Assembly (NCBI GenBank): GCA_030581615.1
Contig: JAKTTT010000058.1
Coordinates: 62,001 to 126,000, forward strand
DNA: 64,000 nucleotides
Direction of reading: 5' to 3'
Origin: Alloascoidea africana
Taxonomy: Eukaryota; Ascomycota; Alloascoideomycetes; Alloascoideales; Alloascoideaceae
Position 1 is the first letter of the stretch. Each line of letters opens with the position of its first letter. The notes under the pieces were generated by a model that had not been told where the DNA came from, did no database searches, and saw nothing but the letters and a program-made list of their open reading frames with translations. Below are positions 18,697 through 29,084 of this stretch, piece by piece. The translations under genes were made by a program, and so were the position numbers.

Positions 18697-19731
18697 ATGG
18701 AGTCCTCCAACAGAAGCTGGGTCTCGCAGTATCCGCGGCCAATTCCTACAGAGCTGATCGAAATCCGGCCTGAACCGGGCTCTATTGGAAATGGCAATCG
18801 CAAGCTCCTTGTTTTTGTCCCGGGGAACCCAGGCCTGTGCGAGTATTATCTGCCCTATCTGATCCACATCCACTCGGCAATGCCCCAGCTGACGATAATC
18901 TGTCCCTCGCACGCCGGATACACTAGAGACAGTGACACAGAAAGGGGCAAGGCTGTTTATGGGCTGGATGATCAGATCCAGCACAAAGTGGACCTGATAG
19001 AGGACTATGCGGAGACAGCATTGGCTTCCCAGCAGGTTGATCTCTACCTGTTTGGCCATTCCGTCGGGTCCTGGATGGTTCAGCGCATCGCTAACAGACT
19101 GTTCGCAAAGAAAGGAGCCAACCTGAAGCTTGCCTTTGTAGGACTCGTCACTCCAACTATCCGCAACATTGCCCAGTCGTCAAAGGGGGTCTGGTTTTGC
19201 CGGATCTCCAGGTGGATCGACCTGCCTCTAAGACTCAGTCTGCCGATTACCTTTGCTGTCAACCTGATTCCTAACGCTCTCAGGTCAAAACTGTTGGAGC
19301 TCAAGTTTGCTACAAAAACAGCCGGTTCGCCTGCTGATGACGGAGGGATGGCGGCGGTAAGCCCAACCTCGACTTTGATCACAGACCCGCGGATTCTGAA
19401 ACAAACCCTGGCCATGGCGGAAGAGGAAATGCGGCGAATTGCGGACCCGGATCAAGACTACGTTCAATTTTGGGAAAATACACGCTCATCTTCCTTTAAA
19501 ACGTGGCTTTTTTTCGCAAACCACGATGGATGGGTTGCCGATGAGACGAGGGAAAGCATCATTCGGGATTGCTGTGATTCCACAAACGAGGATGTCACGA
19601 TTTTGAATGGAGCAAAAGAGCAAGAGTACGCTGGCATTGAGCATGCCTTTTGTATAAATTCCAGCCAAAAGTTTGCAGAAGCGACAGCAAAGGCATTAAA
19701 CTGGGGAACACGGGTTTCCGATCCCCAGTAG
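18697..19731 (+). CDS. Lipid-droplet-associated serine hydrolase (LDAH/LDH1-like)
   Basis: 344 residues from the first ATG at 18697; the frame is open further upstream without an ATG. An alpha/beta-hydrolase of the DUF2305/LDAH family: LLVFVPGNPGLCEYYLPYL holds the oxyanion region and GHSVGSW the nucleophile elbow Ser. A late Asp (NHDGW) and a His near the C-terminus (GIEHAF) are candidate triad partners. Family members sit on lipid droplets and affect sterol-ester and triacylglycerol turnover; the yeast relative is YPR147C. Loosely hydrophobic segments around LRLSLPITFAVNLIP may serve as the droplet anchor. Confidence 0.85.
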   Translation: MESSNRSWVSQYPRPIPTELIEIRPEPGSIGNGNRKLLVFVPGNPGLCEYYLPYLIHIHSAMPQLTIICPSHAGYTRDSDTERGKAVYGLDDQIQHKVDLIEDYAETALASQQVDLYLFGHSVGSWMVQRIANRLFAKKGANLKLAFVGLVTPTIRNIAQSSKGVWFCRISRWIDLPLRLSLPITFAVNLIPNALRSKLLELKFATKTAGSPADDGGMAAVSPTSTLITDPRILKQTLAMAEEEMRRIADPDQDYVQFWENTRSSSFKTWLFFANHDGWVADETRESIIRDCCDSTNEDVTILNGAKEQEYAGIEHAFCINSSQKFAEATAKALNWGTRVSDPQ

Positions 19732-19761
19732 TTTATTTATAGATATATCTTTTTGTATACT

Positions 19762-20984
19762 TTAATCTAGCAAATGGAGTCGGAACTTGTTAATGAATGG
19801 CGTGTTGATCTGTCGCTGACAGTCTGCGTCGTGAAGAGTCTTTTCCACATATATCATCTCCTTCCCATCTCGGGAAACGAGAATTATAGTCTGTGTTCGG
19901 GTTCCATAGTACTTTCCAACCAATTTTTTAAAGTCCAGTCTGGGGAACGGGCTATCTTGGCTCGCCGTGCTGGCTTCTTTGGTGTTCGTGCCAGTGCCAG
20001 GGCCAGAGGAGTTCAGATCAAGCGTTTCAATTGCATTCAAATTCACCATCTCATGCTCCTGCTCTCCCCCGTCAATCATGCCACGAGGAGATTGTGCTAT
20101 TGGAGACCCAATTCCAACGCCAATGTCACTAGGCGAAACAACAGGCGGGATAAAAATGGAGTCCTTCAAGCTGCCAAAAAACTCGTCGCTATCTTTGGGG
20201 TACCGTATGCCCAAAGTATCCTTTGACAGAACTCCAAAGAGCTGCTCAAGAAGCATATCCAATTCCTGCTCATCATCGCCACTTTTCTCATTCTTGGTTG
20301 CAATTGACCGTTCTATAGTTTCCTGTAGCAGCTTTTCCCCCAAAAGCACTTTTGGCCATGGCTTTGAAACGAGAGAGTTTGACACTCCAAAATATTCGTT
20401 TGTCTCTTTCAACCGCATGCAACTGGGGCCTCGATTGGACATGATGTGCAGACCCTTTCCGTCTCCTTTACCCGAATCTGCATAAACAAACGAAAACCCC
20501 CCGATCGACTGAAACCCTTCCTCGCCATACATTTCATAAAGGTTCGACTCCCACTCGCTCGCAGGAATATCGCTGTTGAGGTACTCTTTCGCAAGCATCC
20601 CTCTAGACACCTTACTAATGGCTGTTGGAAGACTGTCCTCTTTATAGTTTAGCAGCACGGCGATTCGGCCAGAGTCCGTGACTCCAATCCAAGTACCTTT
20701 TTCTGGCCTTGCCAGATCACAGGGACACAGAATTTTGACTTTTGTGTTTGCGCTGTTCTTGTCAGTGGTGGTCGTGCCATTAGGTTTGGGGACACTGCGG
20801 GGGCGAAATCGGGCAATGTCAGTTGGTCGCGAGAAGAACTCGTCCCGGTTAGACAGAAGAATCAAGCTGCTGTGTTAAACCAAACGGCAAGCCCTTTTGA
20901 TTAGTACTGTAAAAGGCATATCATCTAGAAAACACATTACACATACTAAGCCGGATGGGCGCTGGTGCCCAGTAGAATGCACAT
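19762..20984 (-). CDS. TANGO2-family NRDE protein
   Basis: Exon 1 20947-20984 encodes MCILLGTSAHPA plus two bases. A 77-bp intron (GTATGT, TACTAAT, CACAG) leads to exon 2 19762-20869, which begins SLILLSNRDEFFSRP. About 381 residues. The Met-Cys start, which is conserved and exposes an N-terminal Cys in NRDE proteins, and the SNRDEF motif define the TANGO2/NRDE family; EKGTWIGV and LSNRGPSC-like motifs (here IMSNRGPSC) follow. The family acts in Golgi/secretory organisation and haem or lipid homeostasis, with biochemistry still debated. Residues ~240-310 carry an insert with Gly/Thr-rich low complexity. Convergent with the hydrolase gene, 30 bp between stops. Confidence 0.9.
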
Positions 20985-21446
20985 GTTGGCTGGATATTTA
21001 GAGTGGGCCCAGCGATTATTTAGTGTCTTTTTTTTTAGCTTTGTTCTCCGAGACGCCACCACGCCACTGCTGCTTTCGTCAGATGTGGCTTGTGTGTCTT
21101 ATATATTCCTCCAGGGCGCTGGGGCCTATCAACGTGTTTCTCAAAAGGTTGTTGACGAATGCGTATTAGTACGAATACATAGATGTGCCAACAAAACGAA
21201 AGCAAATCTAGACAAAACGGGGAGAAGTGAGGTTTGGGTGGGGATGGAAGAGATTGCGCAGGTTTTGATCATGGTTTTTTTTTTTTTTGCTCTTGTTAAA
21301 ATCTGATCCAGTTCTCCTTGGCGATTTGGCAGAATGCCCACATAATATTCTGCTCCTCTCCTTCCTGCAACTTTGACAGGGGCCTTGCACGGCTCTTTTC
21401 GTTAGGCAAGCCCAATCTAGGAGAAAGACTAAATACTGGACATGAT
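20985..21446. other. Intergenic region upstream of the TANGO2 gene
   Basis: 460 bp holding the TANGO2 promoter and the 3' region of the next minus-strand gene. It has T-runs near 21030 and 21280. No other gene is supported. Confidence 0.4.
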
Positions 21447-22770
21447 CTATGGCATGTCTCGGATCCCAATGCTTGTTCCAATGTGAATGTCTCTCAACAG
21501 CGACATTGCCTCCTCTTTCTCCTCCTTTGCCTTAATGCACCTTATAGCGATGCGGTATGCCCATATGGTGAGCGACCAAACGCATCTAGAGAGAGTAAGC
21601 TGTTAGCGCTGGACAAAAGCGAATTTACAGTTTGAAAAGAGTCACTTACGGGTCCTGACATGTCTTTAAAAGACCCATTACCTCATGTGCGTGCCTTACT
21701 TGGTGATCCGTAATCAAATCGCTGTTTTCTTGGGTCAACCCGGGCCTTTTTTTAAACAGCAGAATGTTGGCCGAATGGTACGTAATCAAGCTGACTGTGA
21801 CCTTTTTTTCGGAAGCACACACTTTGGGGAAATAAGAGGTGCCTGGCTTTGCAGGGAGATGAATTATAGGGCGTATAGTGGCTGGTAGGCTGTTGTACCA
21901 GTCTGCGAGCTGTTGAACCAAGTAGTTGAACCGTTTCCCGTCGCGGTTTTCACGGTAGTCGTCCCACGTCATAACCGTTTGCAAATGCACGAACTGGTTC
22001 ACCTCAGCCAGTAGGTAGAGGATCCGGTGGTAGTACCAGGAGGTGTCTTTCTTTAAGGGAACTTCATTGATCTTGGCCCAGGCACCCCAGTCAGTAGGAG
22101 ACCACATACACGGGTTGCTGTAGCGTAGAGAAAGAGCCAGGTCCGACACAATGATGACCCAGAAGCAGCTCTCGGTGATAATTGAGTCGAAGGGCTCGGT
22201 TATGGCGGTGCTCTCTCGTATCTCTCTCAGCAGAGCCCTGGACCCGTCAATATGGCCCGCATGCTCCTCCACAGCATCGAAAACCAGTTCGTAGACGTTC
22301 ACGAGACACGAGCTGATCAGGCACTTGTGGGTGACCTGCTGGTAGCGTCCCAGCTCCTCGCGGAGCAACTTCAGGGCATTGTTGTAGTAAGTCATGGGGA
22401 ACGTGACAGGGAACTGCAACGGGTTCGCACGGTGGATGTAGATGGCTCCACAGCAGTACATGGAATTGAGCAAGAGCCGCGAGTCGTCGAGAAGAGCCAG
22501 CTTGGGCAGGATCTGCTGAAAGAAGGGAATTGTGCACACGCAGTCAAACCAGCGGGAAAACTGGTAGATGTACGACTCCATGACCAGCATCTCCATGGGA
22601 TCGGTGACGCTCAGGTTCCGCTCGATCTTATCGTGGGCGTTCTTCAGCGTGTCTGCGTTCGCATCGTGGCCAAAAAGAATCGAGACACAGTCCAGAAAGC
22701 ATCTTTCCGAACTGAATTTCTCCAGATGCAGCACCTTCTCGGCGCGAGGCGGGACGGGAGCAGAGGCCAT
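21447..22770 (-). CDS. Fungal transcription-factor-domain protein lacking a Zn2Cys6 finger
   Basis: Exon 1 21650-22770 and exon 2 21447-21585, separated by a 64-bp intron (GTAAGT, GCTAAC, CTCTAG); 419 residues from ATG 22770. The helical body (FLDCVSILFG, YIYQFSRWFDCV, LISSCLVNVYELVFDAVEEH, HIDGSRALLREI) looks like the C-terminal regulatory domain of fungal zinc-cluster regulators. The second exon adds VWSLTIWAYRIAIRCIKAKE. No zinc cluster is present and none is visible upstream on the same strand before the divergent F-box gene. It is either a finger-less regulator-like protein or its DNA-binding exon is missing. GC-rich. Confidence 0.7.
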
Positions 22771-23075
22771 GGCTGGGAGAAGAGCCTGGGGCCTTGTTTC
22801 TGCTTCTCGCAACGCTCGCCGCCGCGCCGCCGGGAGGTGAGTGTGCGGGTAACCCCCACCGAGCCGACGGAAGACAAAAGTAGGGTAACCTTCGCCTGGG
22901 AGTTTGGGCGCAATTCTGCTCTGCTCTTAACTCCTCCGCCAGCCATCTGAGAGAAGCTCGCTCCACCCAGTCTGGTCCCAGCCCTCCATCAAAATACTGA
23001 CAAGAAACACCAGAAAAAGCTCCTCCTTCGCCTCGTCTGCCTCTCTGGCATCACTGGCAGGAACGTACTACAGCT

Positions 23076-23129
23076 ATGATAACCTTGTGCCCCGTCTCGC
23101 GCCCTCGCCGGGCTCCGAACTATCGATGA
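23076..23129 (+). promoter_or_regulatory. Upstream ORF overlapping the F-box gene start (ATGA)
   Basis: A 17-codon reading frame starts at ATG 23076 and its TGA (23127-23129) overlaps the main ATG (23126-23128) as ATGA. If the transcript begins upstream of 23076, translation of the main frame would depend on leaky scanning or termination-reinitiation. Confidence 0.4.
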
Positions 23130-24703
23130 CCCCATTGCCAAACGAGATCATACAGAGAATCCTCTACCTGGTTCTCCGCGACAATGAGAATGGCAGAACT
23201 CTGTCTTCTGCCACCGCCTCTTTTGCCCGAAGCATTCTCCCGACTTCGCGCCTTTTCTATGACCTTGGCGTCCCGCTGCTCTACAAGCATGTGGCCTTTA
23301 CCCACCCACAGGGGTTTGACCGCTTTTTGCACACCATTGAAGAGAATTCTGAACTTGGCCTGCTCGTAAAGGGCTTTGATTTTTCCGATTTTACCTCCGT
23401 CGGTTTAGGGAGAACCGGGAGAATGAACCAGGAAATTCAAATGGTCACTGCATCCACCATCAACAGAGCTCTTTGTCTTTGTCCCAACCTCGTTGAGTTT
23501 TTGGCGAGTGAGAACATTGAAGGTGACATTGATGCAAATGTCATAACAACATTATTCTCACTACCATTTCTCCAGGCCATCGACTTTTGTGGAGCCACTG
23601 GAGAACCTTTGACACATGCCTTTATGAACGCCAATATTCCGGAATTTGTCCCTTGCATTGATCGAGTCTCTTTCCACGACTGCACTGGAATCCCAAGCGC
23701 AGTATTTGAGAATCTCTTACCCCGTTTCTCCAATCTAACAAGACTTGATCTAACCCATACCCTGGTGTCCTTTGATGCCCTCCAAAAAATCCCCTATACC
23801 TGTGATCTGACCCATCTCTCCCTAGCCAAATGCTCAAAGCTGACAGGAAACCAGATGATGAACTTTTTCCTTAAGCATCCTTGTATATCAAGCTCGCTGA
23901 GGTGGCTGTCTTTGTCTTCTGATGCAGGCGCTGCCTGCCCATTCTCAGAGTCTCAAATTAAAACTGTGTTGGAGTGTTTGACTCCAGAGCTGCGGTACTT
24001 AAATCTGTCTGGAGCTCCGCTGCAGTTATCCCATCTCAACTTGATCAAAAAGAAGTTTAAAAAGTTGTCTTCCTTGTCTATTGCCCACACATATTTTGCA
24101 CTCCCGGTTCTGATAGAATTCCTAACCCCCGCCCTGGACGCGAAGACGAAATCTCTGCATGATATTCCTTTGCATTACCTCGATATTAGGGGCAACCCAG
24201 GCATTGATATTTGGTCCATACAGGACCCCCTCTTTCTCTCAGCAGGCCCCCATTTGGAATCATTGGAAGTTGATCAGCAGATTATCGAGTATGTGAACAC
24301 AAAGCTCGGCAAGATTTCTTCTTTAGATCGCGATTACTTTTGGCTTGCCAGAGAAGGGAAGGGCAGACGAGCATGGCTCTTCAAGCTCCCAGTGGACTCA
24401 GTCTATGTGCAACAAGGTCTTCGCGAAAAAAACATGTCTTTGTCTGTTGCGATTTCAGGTGGCAATAACACTGTTTACTATGACACCAAAACTGGCCAAA
24501 AGATTCAGAAACAGGTCTATAACCCAGAGTTTATGAGATTTGCGTCTTGTAAAGTTCCAACCTGTATTGGCTTACAATCGCGGTCTTACAGTCCGGAGGA
24601 ATACGAGACTTATAAAAAAGAGGCTGGAGACGAATGGATATACCCTGGACCATTCCCCTTTGCCGAAAGAGGCATCTACAAGTACTACTCATTGCGAAAG
24701 TAG
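23126..24703 (+). CDS. F-box and leucine-rich-repeat protein
   Basis: 525 residues from ATG 23126, beginning MTPLPNEIIQRILYLVLRD, an F-box start that would bind Skp1. LRR-type units follow: LTRLDLTHTLVSFDALQ, LTHLSLAKCSKLTGNQM, LRYLNLSGAPLQLSHL and YLDIRGNPGIDI. The C-terminal ~130 residues (YFWLAREGKGRRAWLFKLP onward) are a non-LRR cap. Such proteins are substrate adaptors of SCF ubiquitin ligases; the substrate is unknown. The first helix may be preceded by alternative starts in the GC-rich leader, but no in-frame upstream ATG exists. Confidence 0.8.
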   Translation: MTPLPNEIIQRILYLVLRDNENGRTLSSATASFARSILPTSRLFYDLGVPLLYKHVAFTHPQGFDRFLHTIEENSELGLLVKGFDFSDFTSVGLGRTGRMNQEIQMVTASTINRALCLCPNLVEFLASENIEGDIDANVITTLFSLPFLQAIDFCGATGEPLTHAFMNANIPEFVPCIDRVSFHDCTGIPSAVFENLLPRFSNLTRLDLTHTLVSFDALQKIPYTCDLTHLSLAKCSKLTGNQMMNFFLKHPCISSSLRWLSLSSDAGAACPFSESQIKTVLECLTPELRYLNLSGAPLQLSHLNLIKKKFKKLSSLSIAHTYFALPVLIEFLTPALDAKTKSLHDIPLHYLDIRGNPGIDIWSIQDPLFLSAGPHLESLEVDQQIIEYVNTKLGKISSLDRDYFWLAREGKGRRAWLFKLPVDSVYVQQGLREKNMSLSVAISGGNNTVYYDTKTGQKIQKQVYNPEFMRFASCKVPTCIGLQSRSYSPEEYETYKKEAGDEWIYPGPFPFAERGIYKYYSLRK

Positions 24704-25100
24704 TCACTTTTTTTCTCATGTTTTCATATTGTTCACTTTCCATTTTTGTATTATTATTATTACCCCTGCTATTGTTATTGTTGTTTTTCGCCTGCTCCTC
24801 ACATCACTGACTTGTGCATTCTCTTTTATGATCGATAATGACTATGAATATGCTCTTGTTAATACATTTGGTTAGCATTAAAAATTCAAATTTACTATTT
24901 TTTGTTAACTTCATTATTTTTGTGTGTGTGGTTACAGTACATCCGTACACCTCCTTCCTCAACTCCAGTACAGATGCCCCATCATCATAAAACCTGAACC
25001 ATCACGACATCTGCCTTTACCCTTTGAACGGTTTACAAAGGGCTGATAAGCGGGTTCATTAAAAGTCAGCATTTACCTATCTGGTTATAGATGTTTAGAT
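24704..25100. other. Intergenic region upstream of GID8
   Basis: About 400 bp, T-rich at its left side (3' region of the F-box gene) and promoter of GID8 at its right. No gene seen. Confidence 0.4.
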
Positions 25101-26193
25101 ATGGCAGACAAGCCTATTAAATTCACCGACCAACAATGGGAGGCGGCAACTCAGAAGCTCTCAATCTCCAAAAGGTCTGTTTGCAACATCCTGATGCCCT
25201 AACTCACATTCTGTTTTGCCCCTCTTAATTTCTGTCATCATCGCAGACATAGTGTTGGAGCCTAGTACTAATAACAGATTGTATAGCGATCTTAATGCTC
25301 TTGTCATGAACTATCTCATTGTAGAGGGATATCAAGCAGCTGCCACCAAGTTTGCCCAGGAATCCGGCCTCATTACATCCAGCGGCACAAATGGTCTGCA
25401 ATCAGAAGAGGATACCTCTCTTGGAGCAACAGACTCGAATGATGTGGATATATCTAGGGACCTGGGACCTAATCCTTCTGCAGATATTCTGCCTTCCCTG
25501 GTAGGGTTTGATACGATCCACGCGCGGAAAGAGATACGGAACGCAATCTTCCAGGGCAATATCGAACTTGCAATAGATAGGATCATCGATCTGGATCCAG
25601 AATTATTAGACAAGAATCCAAACCTTCACTTTCACTTGCTTCGGCTGCAACTGATTGAAATTATCAGGAGAAAAGTGCACGCTGCAACGACAGATCTGGA
25701 CATTAATACCGATGGAAAAGAGCAGTCAAAATCGAAGGGAACTTCTAAAGGGAAAAACAAGGGAAAGAGCTCTGGTTCTGTTTCTGTGGATGAAAAAACG
25801 TTGGTGAACAAAAACCTTCAAGAGGCCCTAAACTTTGCAAGCACGCATCTTGCCAAAAGAGCACTCTTAGACAAGGAATTTTTAAAAGATTTTGAACTTA
25901 CTATGGCGCTGCTTTGCTATCCTCCAGATAAGCTGACTCCTCCTCTAAAAGAGCTGCTTGATCTGAACTTACGAAGAAAGATCGCACACGATGTAAATAC
26001 GGCAATACTTAAATCGCCAGTGAATAACAGTTACGGGTATGGATATGGTAATGGAGTCGGATCCGGTGCTGGGAATGGGATAAATGTGAATCAAGAGGCC
26101 AAGATTAAAAGCTTGGTAAAACTATATGGCTGGGGAGAGACAAAACTTTATAAAGAAGGTGTGATATTTCCCAAACTAAGCATAAACAAATGA
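25101..26193 (+). CDS. GID8: GID E3 ligase scaffold subunit GID8 (LisH-CTLH-CRA)
   Basis: Exon 1 25101-25174 (WEAATQKLSISK) and exon 2 probably 25278-26193; 329 residues. The intron donor is GTCTGT, and the frame is kept if the acceptor is the AACAG at 25273-25277, giving SKRLYSDLNALVMNYLIVEGY, a good LisH motif; an acceptor at 25265 would also keep frame. LisH (residues ~25-55) is followed by CTLH (IRNAIFQGNIELAIDRIIDLDPELLDKNPNLHFHLLRLQLIEIIR) and a CRA region. Between them is a Lys/Ser-rich insert of about 25 residues, with a Tyr/Gly/Asn-rich one near the end. GID degrades gluconeogenic enzymes when glucose returns. Confidence 0.88.
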
Positions 26194-26269
26194 ATCATCT
26201 AGATACATACATTCTTTCAACATGAAGGGTTAAATTATAGCAGTTATTAGTTATGATTTAAAAAAAAGT

Positions 26270-26887
26270 CTAGTCAACAAATGCGAAAAGGGTATCGCCG
26301 GTATCTACATCCTCCAAACAGAGTGCCTTGTCATCTTTAGACAATGGGAGCCGTTTACCCCGGTGGTAGATGGCAATATCCTCGGGCAGTACCAAATCTT
26401 CTATTTCGTGGTTCTTCTCGGCGTTTTGATGTATCTCCTCGTTCAAAATCCGACACAGTTTCTGGCGCACAAATCCAATAGTCACTCCTAAATCCGGATC
26501 CTTGTTATTCTTGTAATCCTCGGGCTCAAACTTGAAAGTGTAGGTTGAAATGGTGCCTGTGTGTTCCTCTTCCTGTTTACCTTTTACGTCACTCTTCTCA
26601 TGGGCCTCTTTTGTCTTTACCTCATAGTTTTTTGTCGTCTCCATATAGATGTGAGCGGCTGGCACCGGGTCTATAGTGAAAAAGTTTTCTCGTTCCTGAT
26701 ACCCCACGAGGATCGTAATCTCGGAAATGAAAAAGTGCACCAGGAATAGAATTGAAAGTAGGACGAAAACCGTTGTTATCGATCTTGCCAGGGGTGTCGA
26801 GACATGATTTGCAGTAAAAGAATGCCTAAGGCAGAATTCCTCAACTTTAGCATCAAGAGATTGATACCAAGATTCCACAATCAACAT
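26270..26887 (-). CDS. Membrane-anchored ubiquitin-like protein, family unknown
   Basis: 205 residues. A short N-terminal head is followed by one transmembrane helix at about 38-60 (ITTVFVLLSILFLVHFFIS), an acidic/Lys-rich linker, and a C-terminal domain with the look of a beta-grasp ubiquitin fold: VTIGFVRQKL, IAIYHRGKRLPLSKDDKALCLEDVDTGDTLFAFVD. The GKxLPL...GDTL pattern is typical of ubiquitin-like domains. There is no C-terminal diglycine, so conjugation is not expected. I do not recognise a named family; an ER or Golgi membrane adaptor is a guess. Convergent with GID8. Confidence 0.65.
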   Translation of the reverse strand: MLIVESWYQSLDAKVEEFCLRHSFTANHVSTPLARSITTVFVLLSILFLVHFFISEITILVGYQERENFFTIDPVPAAHIYMETTKNYEVKTKEAHEKSDVKGKQEEEHTGTISTYTFKFEPEDYKNNKDPDLGVTIGFVRQKLCRILNEEIHQNAEKNHEIEDLVLPEDIAIYHRGKRLPLSKDDKALCLEDVDTGDTLFAFVD

Positions 26888-27428
26888 TGTTCTCTTTTGG
26901 CTTTAGTGTTTTATGTGATAGGATCGGGTCTATAAAGCCACTTGTTTGAACTCTCTCCGCAGAACCCTTTATATGAACAAGAGCCTGATGTAAGCGAAAG
27001 TAAAACCAAAGCTAGGAAAGAAAGAAGGAAAGAAAAGGGGAAGGAAAATCCAGTACTATTTAACTCTTCTCCGACTTAGCAATAGAAGACTCACACGGTT
27101 ATATTTTTTTTCTAGGAGAAATAAAGCGGCTCGCTATTAGCAAATCTCGGAATTTCCATTATCCTGCTCTTACGATCCTGATGGGCTCATGTACGGGCGC
27201 CAAAAGTGAGTGCGACAGTGCGGGTAACCTCCGCGACCGGAACGAGGAACGAGAGGAACGAGAATGGGACAAACCCTCTGATGAAGTTCAAAAAGATATC
27301 TTACAAAAAACATTCCACACCTTTACAATAAAAAAAGTTTGTACCTTGCACATAATTCGTAAAAGCAGCAGATCTATAAAACAAGAAAAAGTAAAACAAA
27401 ACAAATTTGAACGAGAAACAAAACATTT
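26888..27428. other. Intergenic region, 540 bp
   Basis: Promoter side of the ubiquitin-like gene and 3' region of HNM1, with a TTTTTTTCT run near 27105. An open stretch at 27181-27480 overlaps the HNM1 end on the other strand and has no coding features. Confidence 0.4.
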
Positions 27429-29084
27429 TCAAGCCTTACATTGTGGCATCATCTCTCCGGCTTTGACATCTTTGTCGTAATGGGTTCGAAAGTTGCGTTT
27501 GCCTGCAGTAAACCAGTACACCAAACTGTAGACAAAGTAGCCAACAACCACAACAGAGGCGTAGTTCATGTTATCCTTTGTCACGGGCATGACTGCTGGG
27601 AAGGAGAAGAAGACAAGAGCAAAGCATGTCCAAAATATAACGACGCAATTTGCGAAGGCGCCAACTTTTCCCATCCAAAATGGACCGTGGACAATGTTTT
27701 TCCTTCCTCTAATTAGCAGACATACCGTGGGGATAGCATAGGATAGTAAAAGGAATAGAATACACCCTGTAATCATGGAGTTGAATGCGGTTGAAGACCC
27801 TAGATAGATGCAACCAATGCCAGCTACCCAGACTGAAGACATGAGATGCGCATTAATGGGTACCTCTGTCTTTTTATTCACCTGAGACCAGTATTTGGAG
27901 TAAGGTAAGCCGCCATCTCTTGAAAAAGACCAACACAATCTTGCCTGCCATGTTTGACTTGAAATGTTGCATCCAAGAGCTGTTAAAACGATTAGAGTTT
28001 CTAGGCACAGGGCACCAGTTTTGCTCTGAAGAGCCTGATAATAAATATCCATGATGGGTACACCGGTGTATGACCCCAAAATTGCATCCAAATTGTTGAT
28101 TGAAAAGAACATTGAGATGGAATAAATAAACGATGTAAAGAATCCAATTGCAACGGTTCCCAGAATCGCTTTTGGAATCATTTTTTCTGGCTCGGCAATC
28201 TCTTCTGCCATATGTGTTGCACAGTCCAGGCACGAAAACGACCAATTTGGATTGATTAGACCTACAATAAACGCAATTCCGGAGGAAGACCACCCAGTAG
28301 CATTGTTGAAGTCCTTAAACACAAAACTTGCAGGCTGAAAATTCCCACTGGAACACGCTAGGACTGTTATTGTGATTGTGACGAAGGAAAATAGTGAGAC
28401 ATACAAACTAGTTTGAGCAATGTAGGGCAGAAATCTGCCGTAACAGTTGAAGAAAAAAGTGAAAACGTTGATCAGTTGATACGCTACCACGATCCACCAG
28501 GTATGATAAGTCATATTCGCATCCCCTGACCCCAAAATATACATTCCAACTACCGCGGAGGCTATTGAAAGTGTTACCGAGGCTGTTGTGAAAACAGATC
28601 CGGCCCATGCAAAAGCACCACACATGTATGCAAGGAAATCGGCGTACTTTCTTGGGGCCAGTTTAGTTGTCCAAAAGTATTGACCGCCAGAATTGGGGAA
28701 AGCCGAAGTGAGTTCCGACAACGTTATGGCGACACATGTTGAGATGGACGCGATGATGATAATGCCGTACACAATGAGCATGGGACCACCGGATGAAATG
28801 CCCGTAATCAAAGATGCCGATATCCCAAACCATGAGTTCGTAAGACCAAATCCTACACCCAGAAGGGACCAAATTGTGAAGTTTCGTTTCAGTTCTGGGA
28901 CATATCCCATCTCTGCCAGCTTTTTGTCATCGTCCAGTTTGATTTCATAAACTTGTCCTTTCGAATAAAAGTCTCCCTGCTCCTCCTGAGAGAGGCTACC
29001 TCCACTGCTTCTCTCGTCAAAACCGACTTTGAGAGCATTCTCTGTGATGTGACCCTTCTTATCCACTTCTGTCTCCGCTGCCAT
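27429..29084 (-). CDS. HNM1: Choline permease HNM1-like (APC superfamily)
   Basis: 551 residues with about 12 membrane spans. It closely follows yeast Hnm1: FTIWSLLGVGFGLTNSWFGI near residue 70, SSGGPMLIVYGIII, PNSGGQYFWTTKLAP, FFNCYGRFLPYI, GLINPNWSFSCLDCATHMAEE, HTWQARLCWSF-like QTWQARLCWSFSRDGGLP, and HGPFWMGKVG. The protein imports choline and related quaternary amines across the plasma membrane for phosphatidylcholine synthesis. The soluble N-terminal ~65 residues are acidic with a LSQEEQGDFYSKG stretch. UGA4/GABA permeases share the fold, but the INPNWSFSCLDCATHMAEE block favours choline. Confidence 0.9.
   Translation of the reverse strand: MAAETEVDKKGHITENALKVGFDERSSGGSLSQEEQGDFYSKGQVYEIKLDDDKKLAEMGYVPELKRNFTIWSLLGVGFGLTNSWFGISASLITGISSGGPMLIVYGIIIIASISTCVAITLSELTSAFPNSGGQYFWTTKLAPRKYADFLAYMCGAFAWAGSVFTTASVTLSIASAVVGMYILGSGDANMTYHTWWIVVAYQLINVFTFFFNCYGRFLPYIAQTSLYVSLFSFVTITITVLACSSGNFQPASFVFKDFNNATGWSSSGIAFIVGLINPNWSFSCLDCATHMAEEIAEPEKMIPKAILGTVAIGFFTSFIYSISMFFSINNLDAILGSYTGVPIMDIYYQALQSKTGALCLETLIVLTALGCNISSQTWQARLCWSFSRDGGLPYSKYWSQVNKKTEVPINAHLMSSVWVAGIGCIYLGSSTAFNSMITGCILFLLLSYAIPTVCLLIRGRKNIVHGPFWMGKVGAFANCVVIFWTCFALVFFSFPAVMPVTKDNMNYASVVVVGYFVYSLVYWFTAGKRNFRTHYDKDVKAGEMMPQCKA

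Noticed and set aside
22252-22950. 232-codon frame opposite the zinc-cluster-less regulator gene
   Set aside because: Antisense shadow in a GC-rich gene, with the real protein clearly on the other strand.
27429-29084. GABA (UGA4) or biotin-precursor permease instead of choline permease
   Set aside because: The INPNWSFSCLDCATHMAEE block and overall likeness follow Hnm1 more closely.
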